Shown: positions 30,501 to 39,007, numbered from the stretch's first letter. The stretch is 53,654 nucleotides of DNA from JBHPHA01 sp042569905 (GCA_042569905.1 JBHPHA010000005.1:1-53654), one strand, 5' to 3'. The notes: generated by a model from the letters alone, not told the origin. Made by a program: numbers and translations.

Positions 30501-32815
30501 GTTCCAATTGTACCACTAGCTATTGTTAGATTATTTGCGACCAGTGAATCAGGAAGTGTTGCTGAAACAGACCATGTTCCACTTGAAATGGTCGGAACCC
30601 CTGTTGATGAGCTTGTGTCTATTCCTGTTCCTCCATTAGCTGCAGGAAGAGTTCCTGAAACATGAGTTGTGAGTCCAATCTTTCCCCAGCCTGGAGCTAC
30701 TCCTACTCCTCCAGAGATTAGTGAGTTTCCTGTTGCTACTCCTGCAAGTTTTGATAGGGTCGTTGTTCCTGATGCGTAAATCAAGTCTCCTACTGTGTAA
30801 GACGCTAGCCCTGTTCCTCCTGTTGCGACTCCTAGAGTTGATGAAACAGACCATGTTCCACTTGAAATGGTTGGTACTCCAGTTGAACTTGATGTGTCAA
30901 TTCCCGTTCCTCCATAAGTTGCTCCGATTGCAGTTCCATTCCAAGTTACGCCTGAGATTGTTGAGTCTAGATTAATTGTTGCTGTATCAGTAGCTGATAC
31001 AGCTGAGGTTAAGTTAGTTCCACCTGCAATTGTTAACGTATTCCCATTTTGCACTGTCTCACTTCCTGAATCTCCTGCCAATGTAAAAGATCCTCCTGCT
31101 CCTTGTCCTGAATAGAAAGTAGTCTGACCTGATCCATCCCCAATAACCAATCTATTATCATCACTATCCCACTCAATCACAGCCTCTGTAGTTGGTGTCG
31201 GAGTTGCTGAATTAACTAAAGTTATTGCTGAAGTTCCAATTGTACCACTAGCTATTGTTAGATTATTTGCAACCAGTGAATCAGGAAGTGTTGCTGAAAC
31301 AGACCATGTTCCACTTGAAATGGTCGGAACCCCTGTTGATGAGCTTGTGTCTATTCCTGTTCCTCCATTAGCTGCAGGAAGAGTTCCTGAAACATGAGTT
31401 GTGAGTCCAATCTTTCCCCAGCTTGGAGCTACTCCTACTCCTCCAGAGATTAGTGAGTTTCCTGTTGCTACTCCTGCAAGTTTTGATAGGGTCGTTGTTC
31501 CTGATGCGTAAATCAAGTCTCCAGTTGTGTAACTAGCCAGTCCTGTTCCACCATAAGCAACTCCAATAATTGAACCATTCCAAGTCGTTCCTGAGATTGT
31601 TGAACCTAGATTAATTGTAATTGTGTCAGTTGCACTAGCTACTGTTGAGATGTTTGCTCCTCCTGCAATTTCCAGAGTGTTTCCATCTTCAATAGCTTGA
31701 TCTGTTCCAGAGTCTCCTGAAAGAGTGAAGTCGTTGAAAGTCCCTCCTGATGATACTGTTTCCCAAGATAGTGTTGGCACTCCTGCATTCCAATTGAATC
31801 TTAGATATTGCGCGTCATCTCCAGCCACACCATCTAGTGATGCCAGAGCGGTTGAGCTTGATGCATATGGAACTGAGCCTGGCACTAAAGTAAGTGCATT
31901 TAGATAACCTAATTCAGTCAGACTTGAACCTCCAAATGTTTGAGTTGAATTAAAAGTAATATTTCCAGTCATTGTTCCCCCTGTAGTGTCCAGATAGTTT
32001 CCTGTAGCGCTACCAATGTCACTGTAAGTTATTCCGTCGTTTGAGTACTGCCAAGTTGAACTTGCTCCGTTGTATCTCAAAGCTGGTTTTGCTGAACTGT
32101 TTGAAACAGTTAGATCAAAGTTATTTGAAACAGCTTTGTTTCTTCCTAGATTGAAAGTTAGAGATTTTGTTCCTGTGTCTGTGTTTTGATCATGCAGTCT
32201 GTCGTCGTCTCCTTGAACGTAGTCGCTATCTCCTGTTCCTGTTGGAATGAATTCTTCATCAATTTCTCCGTCTTCATTTAGAACAATGAGCTTATCTTCT
32301 TTTGATCCAATTGGCAAAAGGTCTGAGCTAATCTCTCCATCTTCATTCAGGATTGGAATATTATCTTCCCCTGTTCCCACAATATAACCTTGAAGTTTAT
32401 CTGAGTTTAGAGCCAAAGGAACATATCCAATTGGTTTTCTTGGTTTTGATTCTGAATCATTCTCAATTTTAATTCCTATGTAGTATTCTTTTTCTGAGAA
32501 ATCTATGTCTTCTGGAAGATTTTTATCTTGCCCTAATTGAGTATCAAAGAGCCCACCCTTAACTTCTACGTCTTGGGTTTCTGACCATTCACTGCTTCCT
32601 CCTGTTTTTGATGTGTATATTGCAAATCTTACTGAGTATGTTCCATCACTTACCGCTTCATTATTTTTATCGAGGATATATGCTGAAATATCTAGCGCTT
32701 TGTCTATTTGAGCTAGTGCTACTTGAGTAAGTAAAAACAGCCCACTCACCAAGAGTAGTATTATAGATAAAAGAAGGGTTTTTATCGATTTATTTTTGTT
32801 TCTATGATTGAACAT
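27557..32815 (-). CDS. Giant secreted surface protein with internal repeats and S74 chaperone domain
   Basis: A 1752-residue protein. Signal peptide at residues 1-36 (basic start, LLLSIILLLVSGLFLL, ending VALAQ). Then a beta domain like tail-fibre or adhesin bases (DISAYILDKNNEAVSDGTYS), and a long Gly/Ser/Thr-rich shaft (about 240-1100) built of YGGTGLASYTTGDLIYASG-type units. Part of the shaft is a 244-residue tandem repeat. At about 1342-1450 lies an S74 (endosialidase-type) intramolecular chaperone: SDRNKKENF, MQWNFINEGD, HIGPTAQDFY, ATDMAGVALF. After it come a coiled coil (about 1465-1590), a DEDxxDD acidic stretch (about 1630-1690) and a final beta region. Probably trimeric and displayed outside. 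No Shine-Dalgarno. Confidence 0.9.
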   Translation of the reverse strand: MFNHRNKNKSIKTLLLSIILLLVSGLFLLTQVALAQIDKALDISAYILDKNNEAVSDGTYSVRFAIYTSKTGGSSEWSETQDVEVKGGLFDTQLGQDKNLPEDIDFSEKEYYIGIKIENDSESKPRKPIGYVPLALNSDKLQGYIVGTGEDNIPILNEDGEISSDLLPIGSKEDKLIVLNEDGEIDEEFIPTGTGDSDYVQGDDDRLHDQNTDTGTKSLTFNLGRNKAVSNNFDLTVSNSSAKPALRYNGASSTWQYSNDGITYSDIGSATGNYLDTTGGTMTGNITFNSTQTFGGSSLTELGYLNALTLVPGSVPYASSSTALASLDGVAGDDAQYLRFNWNAGVPTLSWETVSSGGTFNDFTLSGDSGTDQAIEDGNTLEIAGGANISTVASATDTITINLGSTISGTTWNGSIIGVAYGGTGLASYTTGDLIYASGTTTLSKLAGVATGNSLISGGVGVAPSWGKIGLTTHVSGTLPAANGGTGIDTSSSTGVPTISSGTWSVSATLPDSLVANNLTIASGTIGTSAITLVNSATPTPTTEAVIEWDSDDNRLVIGDGSGQTTFYSGQGAGGSFTLAGDSGSETVQNGNTLTIAGGTNLTSAVSATDTATINLDSTISGVTWNGTAIGATYGGTGIDTSSSTGVPTISSGTWSVSSTLGVATGGTGLASYTVGDLIYASGTTTLSKLAGVATGNSLISGGVGVAPGWGKIGLTTHVSGTLPAANGGTGIDTSSSTGVPTISSGTWSVSATLPDSLVANNLTIASGTIGTSAITLVNSATPTPTTEAVIEWDSDDNRLVIGDGSGQTTFYSGQGAGGSFTLAGDSGSETVQNGNTLTIAGGTNLTSAVSATDTATINLDSTISGVTWNGTAIGATYGGTGIDTSSSTGVPTISSGTWSVSATLGVATGGTGLASYTVGDLIYASGTTTLSKLAGVATGNSLISGGVGVSPSWGKIGLSTHVSGTLPAANGGTGTATQFTTGSLVFAGASGVYSQDNSNLFWDDTSDYLGIGNATPEVALHIGSTSSTLAAASDSVMVSGDLEVAGSAYLGAMEFAANSGAVSWVDMPVTSSASIGTVESYSAMIDGSSILTVYAESDGAGGIRNNGIGLGTISPETMLDVAGTTRTTAATTTVLTGTIDPVASTTVTGVGTIFTDELIVGDRITVTGQTRTVMAIASDTSLTVGAAFSDNANDTSPDKLPAQFIVRDSSDNVDFVISERGYAGIGITNPNEKLVIDSGSVLLDNAQGYKINDSTGIARALVSYTTLNNAQFSNRASTGNVQILNSNDSGEIAFYTGSGSTERARFIADGSFGIGAAATAPTHLIELDSDTYGTTSGWTDVSDRNKKENFTKLSDVTVNPVGLGTWNGNGSTIDAIEYADGSDVNLDTSEFFNRMSILPIMQWNFINEGDYNKMSDEEIRHIGPTAQDFYKLFGLGASDTNVKATDMAGVALFGVKGLLEKTGENKTVIGDVSLKTDQNASTLTELQTSIDEQLALVGLSINDIKLSDDQQNTDLLTVSDQLATQNMTIIEIETRITENLNLIQTQISNQLALETQLQGQIQEIEELKTQDEAILDFMLAINTDNFITKDGDGNVTLEGNLKAEIVEGKGFVITIDDDEAPTIGRATICSVIPVDEDEDDLDDCSGNAIPKDADEDGNDDLTSESMPVDEDGNWIDDNTEEGIVNDGKTIFIETKAISDDSRIFVTPRSATSLTLFSDNVKIEEGFDIGVTEITADNIEFDWWIVESTGGN
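29929..31400. repeat. 732-bp tandem repeats within the S74 gene
   Basis: The word CATGAGTTG before GAGTCCAATC (or GAAAGTCCAATC) recurs at 29929, 30661 and 31393, exactly 732 bases (244 codons) apart. The stretches 30661-31392 and 29929-30660 are almost identical, including silent positions, and part of a third unit follows to about 31640. Such identity indicates recent duplication. Confidence 0.9.
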
Positions 32816-32883
32816 TTAGCTGTTTTTCAGACCTTCATTTTATTGCATTTTTTATGATTTTTATCACAAAGAAACACCCTATT

Positions 32884-32889
32884 ATTATA
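32884..32889 (-). promoter_or_regulatory. Likely -10 box of the S74 gene
   Basis: Minus strand TATAAT about 70 bases before the start codon, with TTTGGA 18 bases upstream as a poor -35. Confidence 0.4.
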
Positions 32890-32914
32890 TACTAAAAAGT
32901 GGAATACTCCAAAT

Positions 32915-32945
32915 AAAAAAATGATGCGCTTTGCATCATTTTTTA
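32915..32945 (-). terminator. Terminator of the atp operon
   Basis: AAAATGATGC pairs with GCATCATTTT around a short loop with T tracts on both sides; it is placed after atpC. Confidence 0.85.
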
Positions 32946-32967
32946 GTTAGAAATCACAGACCAAGAT

Positions 32968-33411
32968 TTATTTCATTCTTCTTGAGGAATATTTTCTAGC
33001 AATCTTAGACCAAACCAATCCCTTTTCAATTTCAGACACCACTCTTGCGTATTCATTTTCATCTAAAGAGATCCTTTTACTCTTTATATCCTCGGCTCTT
33101 TTTTTAGCTTTTTCAATTTCCTCAATATCAAGATCTTCAGTTCTTTCTGCAGCATCAGCTAAAATCACCAATTGATTCTTATGAAACTCCACAAAACCAC
33201 CCGCCACAGCTATACTGATTACTTCTGAATCCCCCTTCTCTTTTTTAATCACAATCTCACCAGGCTTCAATGAAGCAATATATGATCTATGATCAGGAAG
33301 AATTGTCACATCTCCATCAGAAACTGGAAGAGTCGATTGATAAACAACATCTTTATATACAGTTTTTTCTGGCGTAACTATTTTAAATTTTATTGATTTG
33401 TTATCTTTCAT
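32968..33411 (-). CDS. atpC: ATP synthase epsilon subunit
   Basis: A 147-residue rotor subunit. The N-terminal beta sandwich has FKIVTPEKTVYKD, LPVSDGDVTILPDH (the usual GxxxxLPxH element) and AVAGGFVEFHKNQLVILAD. The C-terminal helical hairpin (EDLDIEEIEKAKKRAED) is present but the last part is replaced by a basic tail (KIARKYSSRRMK). Helix 2 of epsilon often inhibits ATP hydrolysis. Final gene of the atp operon, 22 bases after atpD. Confidence 0.95.
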   Translation of the reverse strand: MKDNKSIKFKIVTPEKTVYKDVVYQSTLPVSDGDVTILPDHRSYIASLKPGEIVIKKEKGDSEVISIAVAGGFVEFHKNQLVILADAAERTEDLDIEEIEKAKKRAEDIKSKRISLDENEYARVVSEIEKGLVWSKIARKYSSRRMK

Positions 33412-33433
33412 TTGAAGTAAATTTCTTTACAAT

Positions 33434-34822
33434 TTATTTATCTTCTTTTTTAGATGAAGTAATTTCATCAATACTTCCCTTCATGTAGAAGTCTTGCTCA
33501 TCAACATCATCCATTTCTCCATCTAAAATCATCTTGAATCCCTTAATAGTCTCGGAAAGCTTCACGTATTTTCCAGGTGCTCCTGTAAATTGCTCTGCAA
33601 CAAAGAAAGGTTGTGAAAGGAATTTCTGAATCTTTCTTGCCCTCGCTACTGCAACTCTGTCCTCATCTGAAAGTTCCTCCATTCCTAAGATTGCGATAAT
33701 ATCTTGCAAATCTTTGTACCTCTGAAGAACTTGCTGTACTCCACGAGCAACATTATAGTGTTCTTCTCCAACAATATTTGGATCTAGAATTGTTGAATTT
33801 GAATCCAACGGATCTACAGCAGGATAAATTCCGATTTCTGAAAGTCCACGAGAAAGTACAACAGTTGAGTCAAGATGACCAAAAGTTGTTGCTGGAGCCG
33901 GGTCAGTCAAATCATCAGCTGGAACATAAACAGCTTGTACTGATGTAATTGATCCATTCTTTGTTGAAGTAATTCTTTCTTGAAGCTGACCCATCTCTTC
34001 AGCTAACGTTGGTTGATATCCTACAGCTGATGGAATTCTACCCAAAAGAGCTGATACCTCGCTACCTGCCTGAGTGAAACGGAAAATATTATCAACGAAA
34101 AGAAGAACGTCCTTATTCTCTCTATCACGGAAATGTTCCGCCATCGTTAGTGCACTAAGAGCAACTCTTTGACGCGCCCCAGGAGGCTCATTCATTTGAC
34201 CAAATACCAGAGCTGTTTTGTCTAAAACTCCAGAATCTTTCATTTCATGATAAAGATCATTTCCTTCACGAGTTCTCTCTCCTACTCCTGCAAATATAGA
34301 ATAACCACCATGCTCTTGAGCAATATTTCGAATAAGCTCCTGAATAATAACAGTTTTACCAACTCCAGCACCACCAAAAAGACCCACTTTACCACCCTTA
34401 ATAAACGGGCAAATCAAATCAATTACCTTGATTCCGGTTTCAAAAATCTCAGCTTCAGTAGATTGATCCTTAAAATCAGGAGCATCTCTATGAATCGGGT
34501 CTTTTTGTTCAGCCTCAAGTAATTCTTTACCATCAATTGTATCTCCCAAAAGATTAAACATTCTTCCAAGAGTTTTTTCCCCAACAGGAACTTGAATTGG
34601 TGACTCAGTGTCTTTTACCTCCAAACCACGCTTAAGACCATCAGTAGCACCCATAGCAACAGCTCTTACCTTATTTCCACCCAAATGCTGATGAGTTTCC
34701 AATACTAACCTCTTATCTTCCCCAAGATTAATCTCAAGTGCGTCGTAAATTCTTGGAAGCTTTTCCTCAAATTCAACATCCACAACTGGACCAATAACTT
34801 GTGATACTTTTCCAATATTCAT
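33434..34822 (-). CDS. atpD: ATP synthase beta subunit
   Basis: A 462-residue catalytic subunit. Walker A is GGAGVGKTV, the catalytic Glu lies in GVGERTREGNDLYHEM, Walker B is LLFVDNIFRFTQAG, and the DELSEED hinge is EELSDED. The AGSEVSALLGRIPSAVGYQPTLA stretch is the family signature. Complete and of normal length. Confidence 0.99.
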   Translation of the reverse strand: MNIGKVSQVIGPVVDVEFEEKLPRIYDALEINLGEDKRLVLETHQHLGGNKVRAVAMGATDGLKRGLEVKDTESPIQVPVGEKTLGRMFNLLGDTIDGKELLEAEQKDPIHRDAPDFKDQSTEAEIFETGIKVIDLICPFIKGGKVGLFGGAGVGKTVIIQELIRNIAQEHGGYSIFAGVGERTREGNDLYHEMKDSGVLDKTALVFGQMNEPPGARQRVALSALTMAEHFRDRENKDVLLFVDNIFRFTQAGSEVSALLGRIPSAVGYQPTLAEEMGQLQERITSTKNGSITSVQAVYVPADDLTDPAPATTFGHLDSTVVLSRGLSEIGIYPAVDPLDSNSTILDPNIVGEEHYNVARGVQQVLQRYKDLQDIIAILGMEELSDEDRVAVARARKIQKFLSQPFFVAEQFTGAPGKYVKLSETIKGFKMILDGEMDDVDEQDFYMKGSIDEITSSKKEDK

Positions 34823-34838
34823 AAATGTTATTTTTAGT

Positions 34839-34870
34839 AACCAGTATTTAACAACTAGTAACTAGTATCT
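34839..34870. repeat. Short AACTAGTA direct repeats
   Basis: AGTAACCAGTA, ACTAGTAACTAGTA stand in tandem between atpD and atpG; similar tandem words occur at 38483-38516, 15075, 16240 and 53645-53654. Confidence 0.4.
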
Positions 34871-34896
34871 TAAAATTATTTTTTACAATATACACT

Positions 34897-34954
34897 TGCC
34901 ACTCTGAGCTTGCCTTAGAATCCTCTCAAATTCCAAATCAAGCTCAGAATGACA
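34897..34954. repeat. 58-bp palindromic repeat, copy 1
   Basis: TGCCACTCTGAGCTTG faces CAAGCTCAGAATGACA with a GAATCC/GGAATT-type core. A copy of the same length lies at 38917-38974. Confidence 0.6.
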
Positions 34955-34994
34955 CTTCGTTATTCATTCCTAATTATTAATTTTGATCAATAAC

Positions 34995-35951
34995 CTACTC
35001 AAGTGCTGCCCTACCTGCTGAAATTTCTGCGATTTCTTGAGTAATCTTTGATTGCCTAATTTGATTATATACAAACGTCAAATCATCTGCCATTTCACCA
35101 GCTGCTTCAGTTGCATTTCTCATAGCTATCATACGGGCTGATTCCTTTGAAGCATTCGACTCAACAATTGCATGAAAAATCTGCATCTCCAAAAGTCTTG
35201 GTAAAATGTTATCCAAAACTTCACTTGGATTAGGCTCTACTTTGTATTCAAACTTAGGCTCCTTTACTCCATCATCCTTTGCAACACCATCCATATCAGA
35301 AATTTGCTTCTCCAGATCAGTCCTTGAAATTGGAAGGAGTTGACGAATTTTTGTTTTCTGAGAAATTGTCGAGATATAATCAGTATAAGCGATTACAACC
35401 TTATCATAATTACCCGCGAGATATTCATCGGTTACCAACTTTGCAAGAGGACGAACATCTTCACTTTTTGGGAGATATGTCAGATCAGCAAAAGAAGCAA
35501 TTATTTCTTTTTTTAACTTCCTAACTATTTCATCTCCCTTTCTACCAACAGTTACAAAATCGATTTTTAAATCTGCATTTGAAACAGTAGAATCAATCCT
35601 CTTATCTCCAACCTTATTAACCTTAAGATTTTCTGGATTTTCAATTTCAGCCTTAATCTTCCTCAATGTTTGTGAGTTATAAGAACCACACAAACCCCTA
35701 TTTGAAGCAATCACAACCATTAAAACACCTTTTACCTCCCTGGTTTCTAAAAGCTTATGATCATGCCTATCGAAAGTTCTTGAAAGATTAGCTAAAATAC
35801 TCCAAGCACTATGAGCGTACTCGCGTACCTTAATTACGCTCTCAACAGACTTTCTCATCTTAGCTGCTGAAACCATTTCCATAGCCCTGGTAATCTTACC
35901 AGTATTCTTAATGGAACCTATTCTTCTTCTTATTTCTTTTGTTGAACTCAT
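34995..35951 (-). CDS. atpG: ATP synthase gamma subunit
   Basis: A 318-residue central stalk. The N-terminal coiled-coil helix is STKEIRRRIGSIKNTGKITRAMEMVSAAKMRKS; the conserved GLCGSYNSQ follows. The C-terminal helix carries ASKESARMIAMRNATEAAGEM and ends IAEISAGRAALE, the usual rotor end. About 20-30 residues longer than typical, mostly from an insertion with a DMDGVAKDDGVKEPK segment around 220-245. No Shine-Dalgarno. Confidence 0.97.
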   Translation of the reverse strand: MSSTKEIRRRIGSIKNTGKITRAMEMVSAAKMRKSVESVIKVREYAHSAWSILANLSRTFDRHDHKLLETREVKGVLMVVIASNRGLCGSYNSQTLRKIKAEIENPENLKVNKVGDKRIDSTVSNADLKIDFVTVGRKGDEIVRKLKKEIIASFADLTYLPKSEDVRPLAKLVTDEYLAGNYDKVVIAYTDYISTISQKTKIRQLLPISRTDLEKQISDMDGVAKDDGVKEPKFEYKVEPNPSEVLDNILPRLLEMQIFHAIVESNASKESARMIAMRNATEAAGEMADDLTFVYNQIRQSKITQEIAEISAGRAALE

Positions 35952-35979
35952 CTAATATTGAAATTAACAATAATTTAAA

Positions 35980-37494
35980 TTATTTAGCATTAGCTCCGTC
36001 CTGATACACATCCTTAAATTCCACAATTGCCTTCTCAAGTTTCTCGACAATCTCATCAGTCAATTCCTGCTTCGCCTCAATAGCATCAAGAACTTCTTTT
36101 TGTGAAGACTTCATGTATTTGTGGAAATTTCTCTCCCAATCAGAAACATTCTCAATTGCAACATCATCCATAAATCCTTGAGTAAGAGCATACAAAATAG
36201 TAACTTGATTTTCCATCAACATTGGGTCGTATTGACCTTGCTTCAAGATTTCAATTGTTCTTTGACCTCTTTCGATTTGTTTTCTTGTTTTTTCATCCAA
36301 GTCAGAACCAAATTGAGCAAATGCTTCAAGTTCTCTGAATTGAGCTAAGTCCAATCTCAATTTACCAGAAACTTTCTTCATAGCTTTCGCTTGAGCAGCT
36401 GAACCTACACGAGAAACAGAAAGACCAACACTTACCGCAGGACGAATACCCTTATTAAACAAGTCTGACTCAAGGTATATTTGCCCATCAGTAATAGAAA
36501 TAACATTTGTTGGAATATATGCGCTAACATCTCCCGCCTGAGTTTCAATAATTGGAAGTGCTGTAATAGAACCTCCTCCAAATTCCTCATTAAGCTTAGC
36601 ACTTCTTTCAAGAAGCCTTGAATGAAGATAAAAGATATCACCAGGATAAGCCTCACGCCCAGGAGGTCTTTTTAGAATCAATGAAGTTTGACGATATGCC
36701 CAAGCATGCTTACTTAAATCATCATAAACAACCATCACATCTTTTCCTTGGTCCATAAAGTATTCAGCAATAGCACATCCTGAATATGGAGAAATAAATG
36801 AAAACGCTGCAGGATCAGATGCTCCAGCAAGCACAACAATTGTATGATCCATTGCGCCAGCCTTTTCAAGCTCATTAACAATTCTTGCTATTTTTGACTC
36901 CTTTTGACCGATAGCAACATAAATACAGATCATATCTTGACCCTTTTGATTAATAATCGCATCAATTGCAATCGCAGTCTTTCCTGTTTGTCTATCTCCA
37001 ATAATAAGCTCTCTTTGACCTCTTCCTACTGGAATCATCGCATCGATAGCCTTAATACCAGTTTGAACAGGTTGATGAACTGATTTCCTATCAATCACAC
37101 CAGGAGCAGTTCTTTCAATTGGATAGAATTCATCTGTTTTAATTTCTTCTTTTCCATCAATCACTTCACCTAAAGGATTAATTACTCTACCAATCATCTT
37201 GTCAGAAACTGGGATAGAAAGAATTTTTCCAGTTGATTTCACTTCGTCCCCCTCTTTGATTCCTCTATAGCTACCCAAAATCATTGCACCAACCTGATCC
37301 TCCTCAAGATTAAGTGCTACACCATAAACTCCTCCAGGAAATTCAAGCATTTCACTAGCCATAGCATCACTAAGACCAGAAATTTTTGCAACTCCATCCC
37401 CAATTTCAATCACTTCTCCAACTTTTTCAGTCTGAGTTTCAGCCTCAAATTTATCAATTTTATTCTTTAGCTCTTCGATTATATGATTTTTCAT
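35980..37494 (-). CDS. atpA: ATP synthase alpha subunit
   Basis: A 504-residue regulatory subunit. Walker A is GDRQTGKTAIAID, then CIYVAIGQKESK, and the signature PAVSVGLSVSRVGSAAQ. The beta barrel starts VGEVIEIGDGVAKISGLSD. Complete. Sits between atpH and atpG. Confidence 0.99.
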   Translation of the reverse strand: MKNHIIEELKNKIDKFEAETQTEKVGEVIEIGDGVAKISGLSDAMASEMLEFPGGVYGVALNLEEDQVGAMILGSYRGIKEGDEVKSTGKILSIPVSDKMIGRVINPLGEVIDGKEEIKTDEFYPIERTAPGVIDRKSVHQPVQTGIKAIDAMIPVGRGQRELIIGDRQTGKTAIAIDAIINQKGQDMICIYVAIGQKESKIARIVNELEKAGAMDHTIVVLAGASDPAAFSFISPYSGCAIAEYFMDQGKDVMVVYDDLSKHAWAYRQTSLILKRPPGREAYPGDIFYLHSRLLERSAKLNEEFGGGSITALPIIETQAGDVSAYIPTNVISITDGQIYLESDLFNKGIRPAVSVGLSVSRVGSAAQAKAMKKVSGKLRLDLAQFRELEAFAQFGSDLDEKTRKQIERGQRTIEILKQGQYDPMLMENQVTILYALTQGFMDDVAIENVSDWERNFHKYMKSSQKEVLDAIEAKQELTDEIVEKLEKAIVEFKDVYQDGANAK

Positions 37495-37554
37495 AATATT
37501 TTAAATTCAACTGATTTGTTAATTTATATTAAAAAATTCTAATTTATTAAATTC

Positions 37555-37956
37555 TTACCTCAACAAGCTCTTTCTTAGGTTCTCTACTTTACCACTCACA
37601 CTTCCATCAATCACATCATCTCCAGCCTTAATTATTAGTCCGCCAACAATGCTCTTTTCCACTTTATTATCCAGAATTATCTCACTGGCCTCATACTTAT
37701 TTTTCAAAAATTCAGAAATTTTGCTCATCTGATCACCTGACAATTCCCTAGCACTAACAGCTTCTGCCTCAATAATACCATTTTCTTTATTATATATGTC
37801 ATTAAAAGTTTCAATAATTTTTCTAGCCATTTTCATTTTTCGGCTATTCCTTAACTCTTGGGCAAATTTTAAAACAACAACATCAACCTCATCCTGATTC
37901 TTTCCTTTTATTAAGTCGTATAAAACTTGTGCGTATTGCTTTGCAGTTGTTTTCAT
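37555..37956 (-). CDS. atpH: ATP synthase delta subunit (short)
   Basis: A 133-residue stator subunit, shorter than the usual 175-180. The start KQYAQVLYDLIKG is the typical N-terminal helix. The end has the family segment EKSIVGGLIIKAGDDVIDGSVSGKVENLRK. The helical N-terminal domain is shortened by several dozen residues. Gene order atpF-atpH-atpA confirms the assignment. Confidence 0.93.
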   Translation of the reverse strand: MKTTAKQYAQVLYDLIKGKNQDEVDVVVLKFAQELRNSRKMKMARKIIETFNDIYNKENGIIEAEAVSARELSGDQMSKISEFLKNKYEASEIILDNKVEKSIVGGLIIKAGDDVIDGSVSGKVENLRKSLLR

Positions 37957-37980
37957 TTTTTTTAATTATTTAAACTTTAA

Positions 37981-38472
37981 CTAGTTACTATTAATCACAG
38001 ACTCGATTATCTTCTTGTCGCTTTCTTCATTGATTTTTTCCTCAGTAATTTTTTGAGTAGCAGCATAAACCAATTCAATAACCTCTTTCTTAACCTCAGA
38101 CATCATCTGACTCTTTTCTTGCTCGATAATCTTTTTCGTCTTATCCAAAATACCCTGAGATTGATTCTTAGCCTCCTCCATAATATCTTCCTTATTTCTC
38201 TTAGCCATATCCTCTGCAGTTGAGATTATTTTTTGAGCCTCTTTTCTAGCATCAATTAAAACCTTTTTCTCTTTCCTTTCAATTTCAACCAACTTGTCTG
38301 TTGCACTTTCTGCATCCTTTATTCCTTTTTCAATTTTATCTTTTCTGTCATCCAGCATTTTCAAAATTGGATTGTATGCAAATTTATACAAAACAAACAA
38401 AAGCACTGCGAAGTTTATAAGTTGTGCAATAAGAATTTTCCAATTTAAGCCTAAAGCATTTATAAGTTCCAT
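37981..38472 (-). CDS. atpF: ATP synthase b subunit
   Basis: A 163-residue peripheral stalk. One membrane helix near the N-terminus (LIAQLINFAVLLFVLYKF) is followed by the PILKMLDDRKDKIEKG element and a long charged coiled coil with Ala/Glu/Lys heptads to the end. Only one b gene is present, so the stalk is a homodimer. Confidence 0.97.
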   Translation of the reverse strand: MELINALGLNWKILIAQLINFAVLLFVLYKFAYNPILKMLDDRKDKIEKGIKDAESATDKLVEIERKEKKVLIDARKEAQKIISTAEDMAKRNKEDIMEEAKNQSQGILDKTKKIIEQEKSQMMSEVKKEVIELVYAATQKITEEKINEESDKKIIESVINSN

Positions 38473-38594
38473 TTTTTTAAATTTAGTAACTAGTAATCAG
38501 TAACTCGTAACTAGTACTTTAATAAATTACGTTAATTATATTATCTTCAAAATCACAAACACTATTTGCATTGTAATTCATATATCTGATTAAA

Positions 38595-38632
38595 CTGCCA
38601 AGGTGTCTCACATCGCACGGACATGAGACATA
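38595..38632. repeat. Hairpin between atpE and atpF
   Basis: TGTCTCACAT pairs with ATGAGACA around CGCACGG. With no T tract it may be an RNA-processing or stability element that sets the high c-subunit level. Confidence 0.45.
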
Positions 38633-38641
38633 CTTCGCTTC

Positions 38642-38869
38642 TTAACCAAAAAGAATGATAAGAGCAACAACTAGAGCGTAGATAGCTGTTGATTCAGCAA
38701 TCGCCATAGTTACAAACATCAATGGAGTAATTTTGTTAGCTGCCTCAGGATTTCTTCCGATAGCCTCCAAAGCCTTTGATGCAATAATACCCTCACCAAT
38801 ACCAGGACCAATAGCTCCTAATCCAACAGCAATACCAGCTGCTAAATATTTATATACTTCTGCTTCCAT
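38642..38869 (-). CDS. atpE: ATP synthase c subunit with two-carboxylate, Na+-type signature
   Basis: A 75-residue hairpin of two membrane helices with the polar loop RNPE. The ion-binding carboxylate is E59 in AIAESTAIYALV; a second carboxylate, E26 in GPGIGEG, lies 33 residues earlier, exactly the spacing of Q32/E65 in Ilyobacter tartaricus and E32/E65 in Fusobacterium nucleatum c rings. S60, T61 and Y64 match the remaining Na+ ligands and hydrogen-bond partners. This pattern predicts Na+ rather than H+ coupling. The gene is flanked by palindromic repeats on both sides, unlike the rest of the operon. Confidence 0.95.
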   Translation of the reverse strand: MEAEVYKYLAAGIAVGLGAIGPGIGEGIIASKALEAIGRNPEAANKITPLMFVTMAIAESTAIYALVVALIILFG

Positions 38870-38916
38870 TTTTTTATTCTATTTAATTAATTAATTTCTT
38901 AAAACTCACTTTTATC

Positions 38917-38974
38917 TGTCACCCTGAACTTGTTTCAGGATTCCTTTGAATCCCAGCTCAAGTTCAGAATGACA
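38917..38974. repeat. 58-bp palindromic repeat, copy 2
   Basis: TGTCACCCTGAACTTG faces CAAGTTCAGAATGACA, with GGATTCC/GAATCC inside; same length as 34897-34954. It lies between atpB and atpE. Confidence 0.65.
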
Positions 38975-39007
38975 ACTTTAATCCATTCTCAAATCTCGTT
39001 CGGTCAG

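Noticed and set aside
29600..31800. Regular repeats as a CRISPR array
   Set aside because: The repeats are 732 bases long, continuous with one reading frame, have no spacers, and lie in the S74 gene.
27557..32815. Prophage tail-fibre gene
   Set aside because: A signal peptide is present and no phage structural, lysis or integrase gene is near; a cell-surface protein is more likely.
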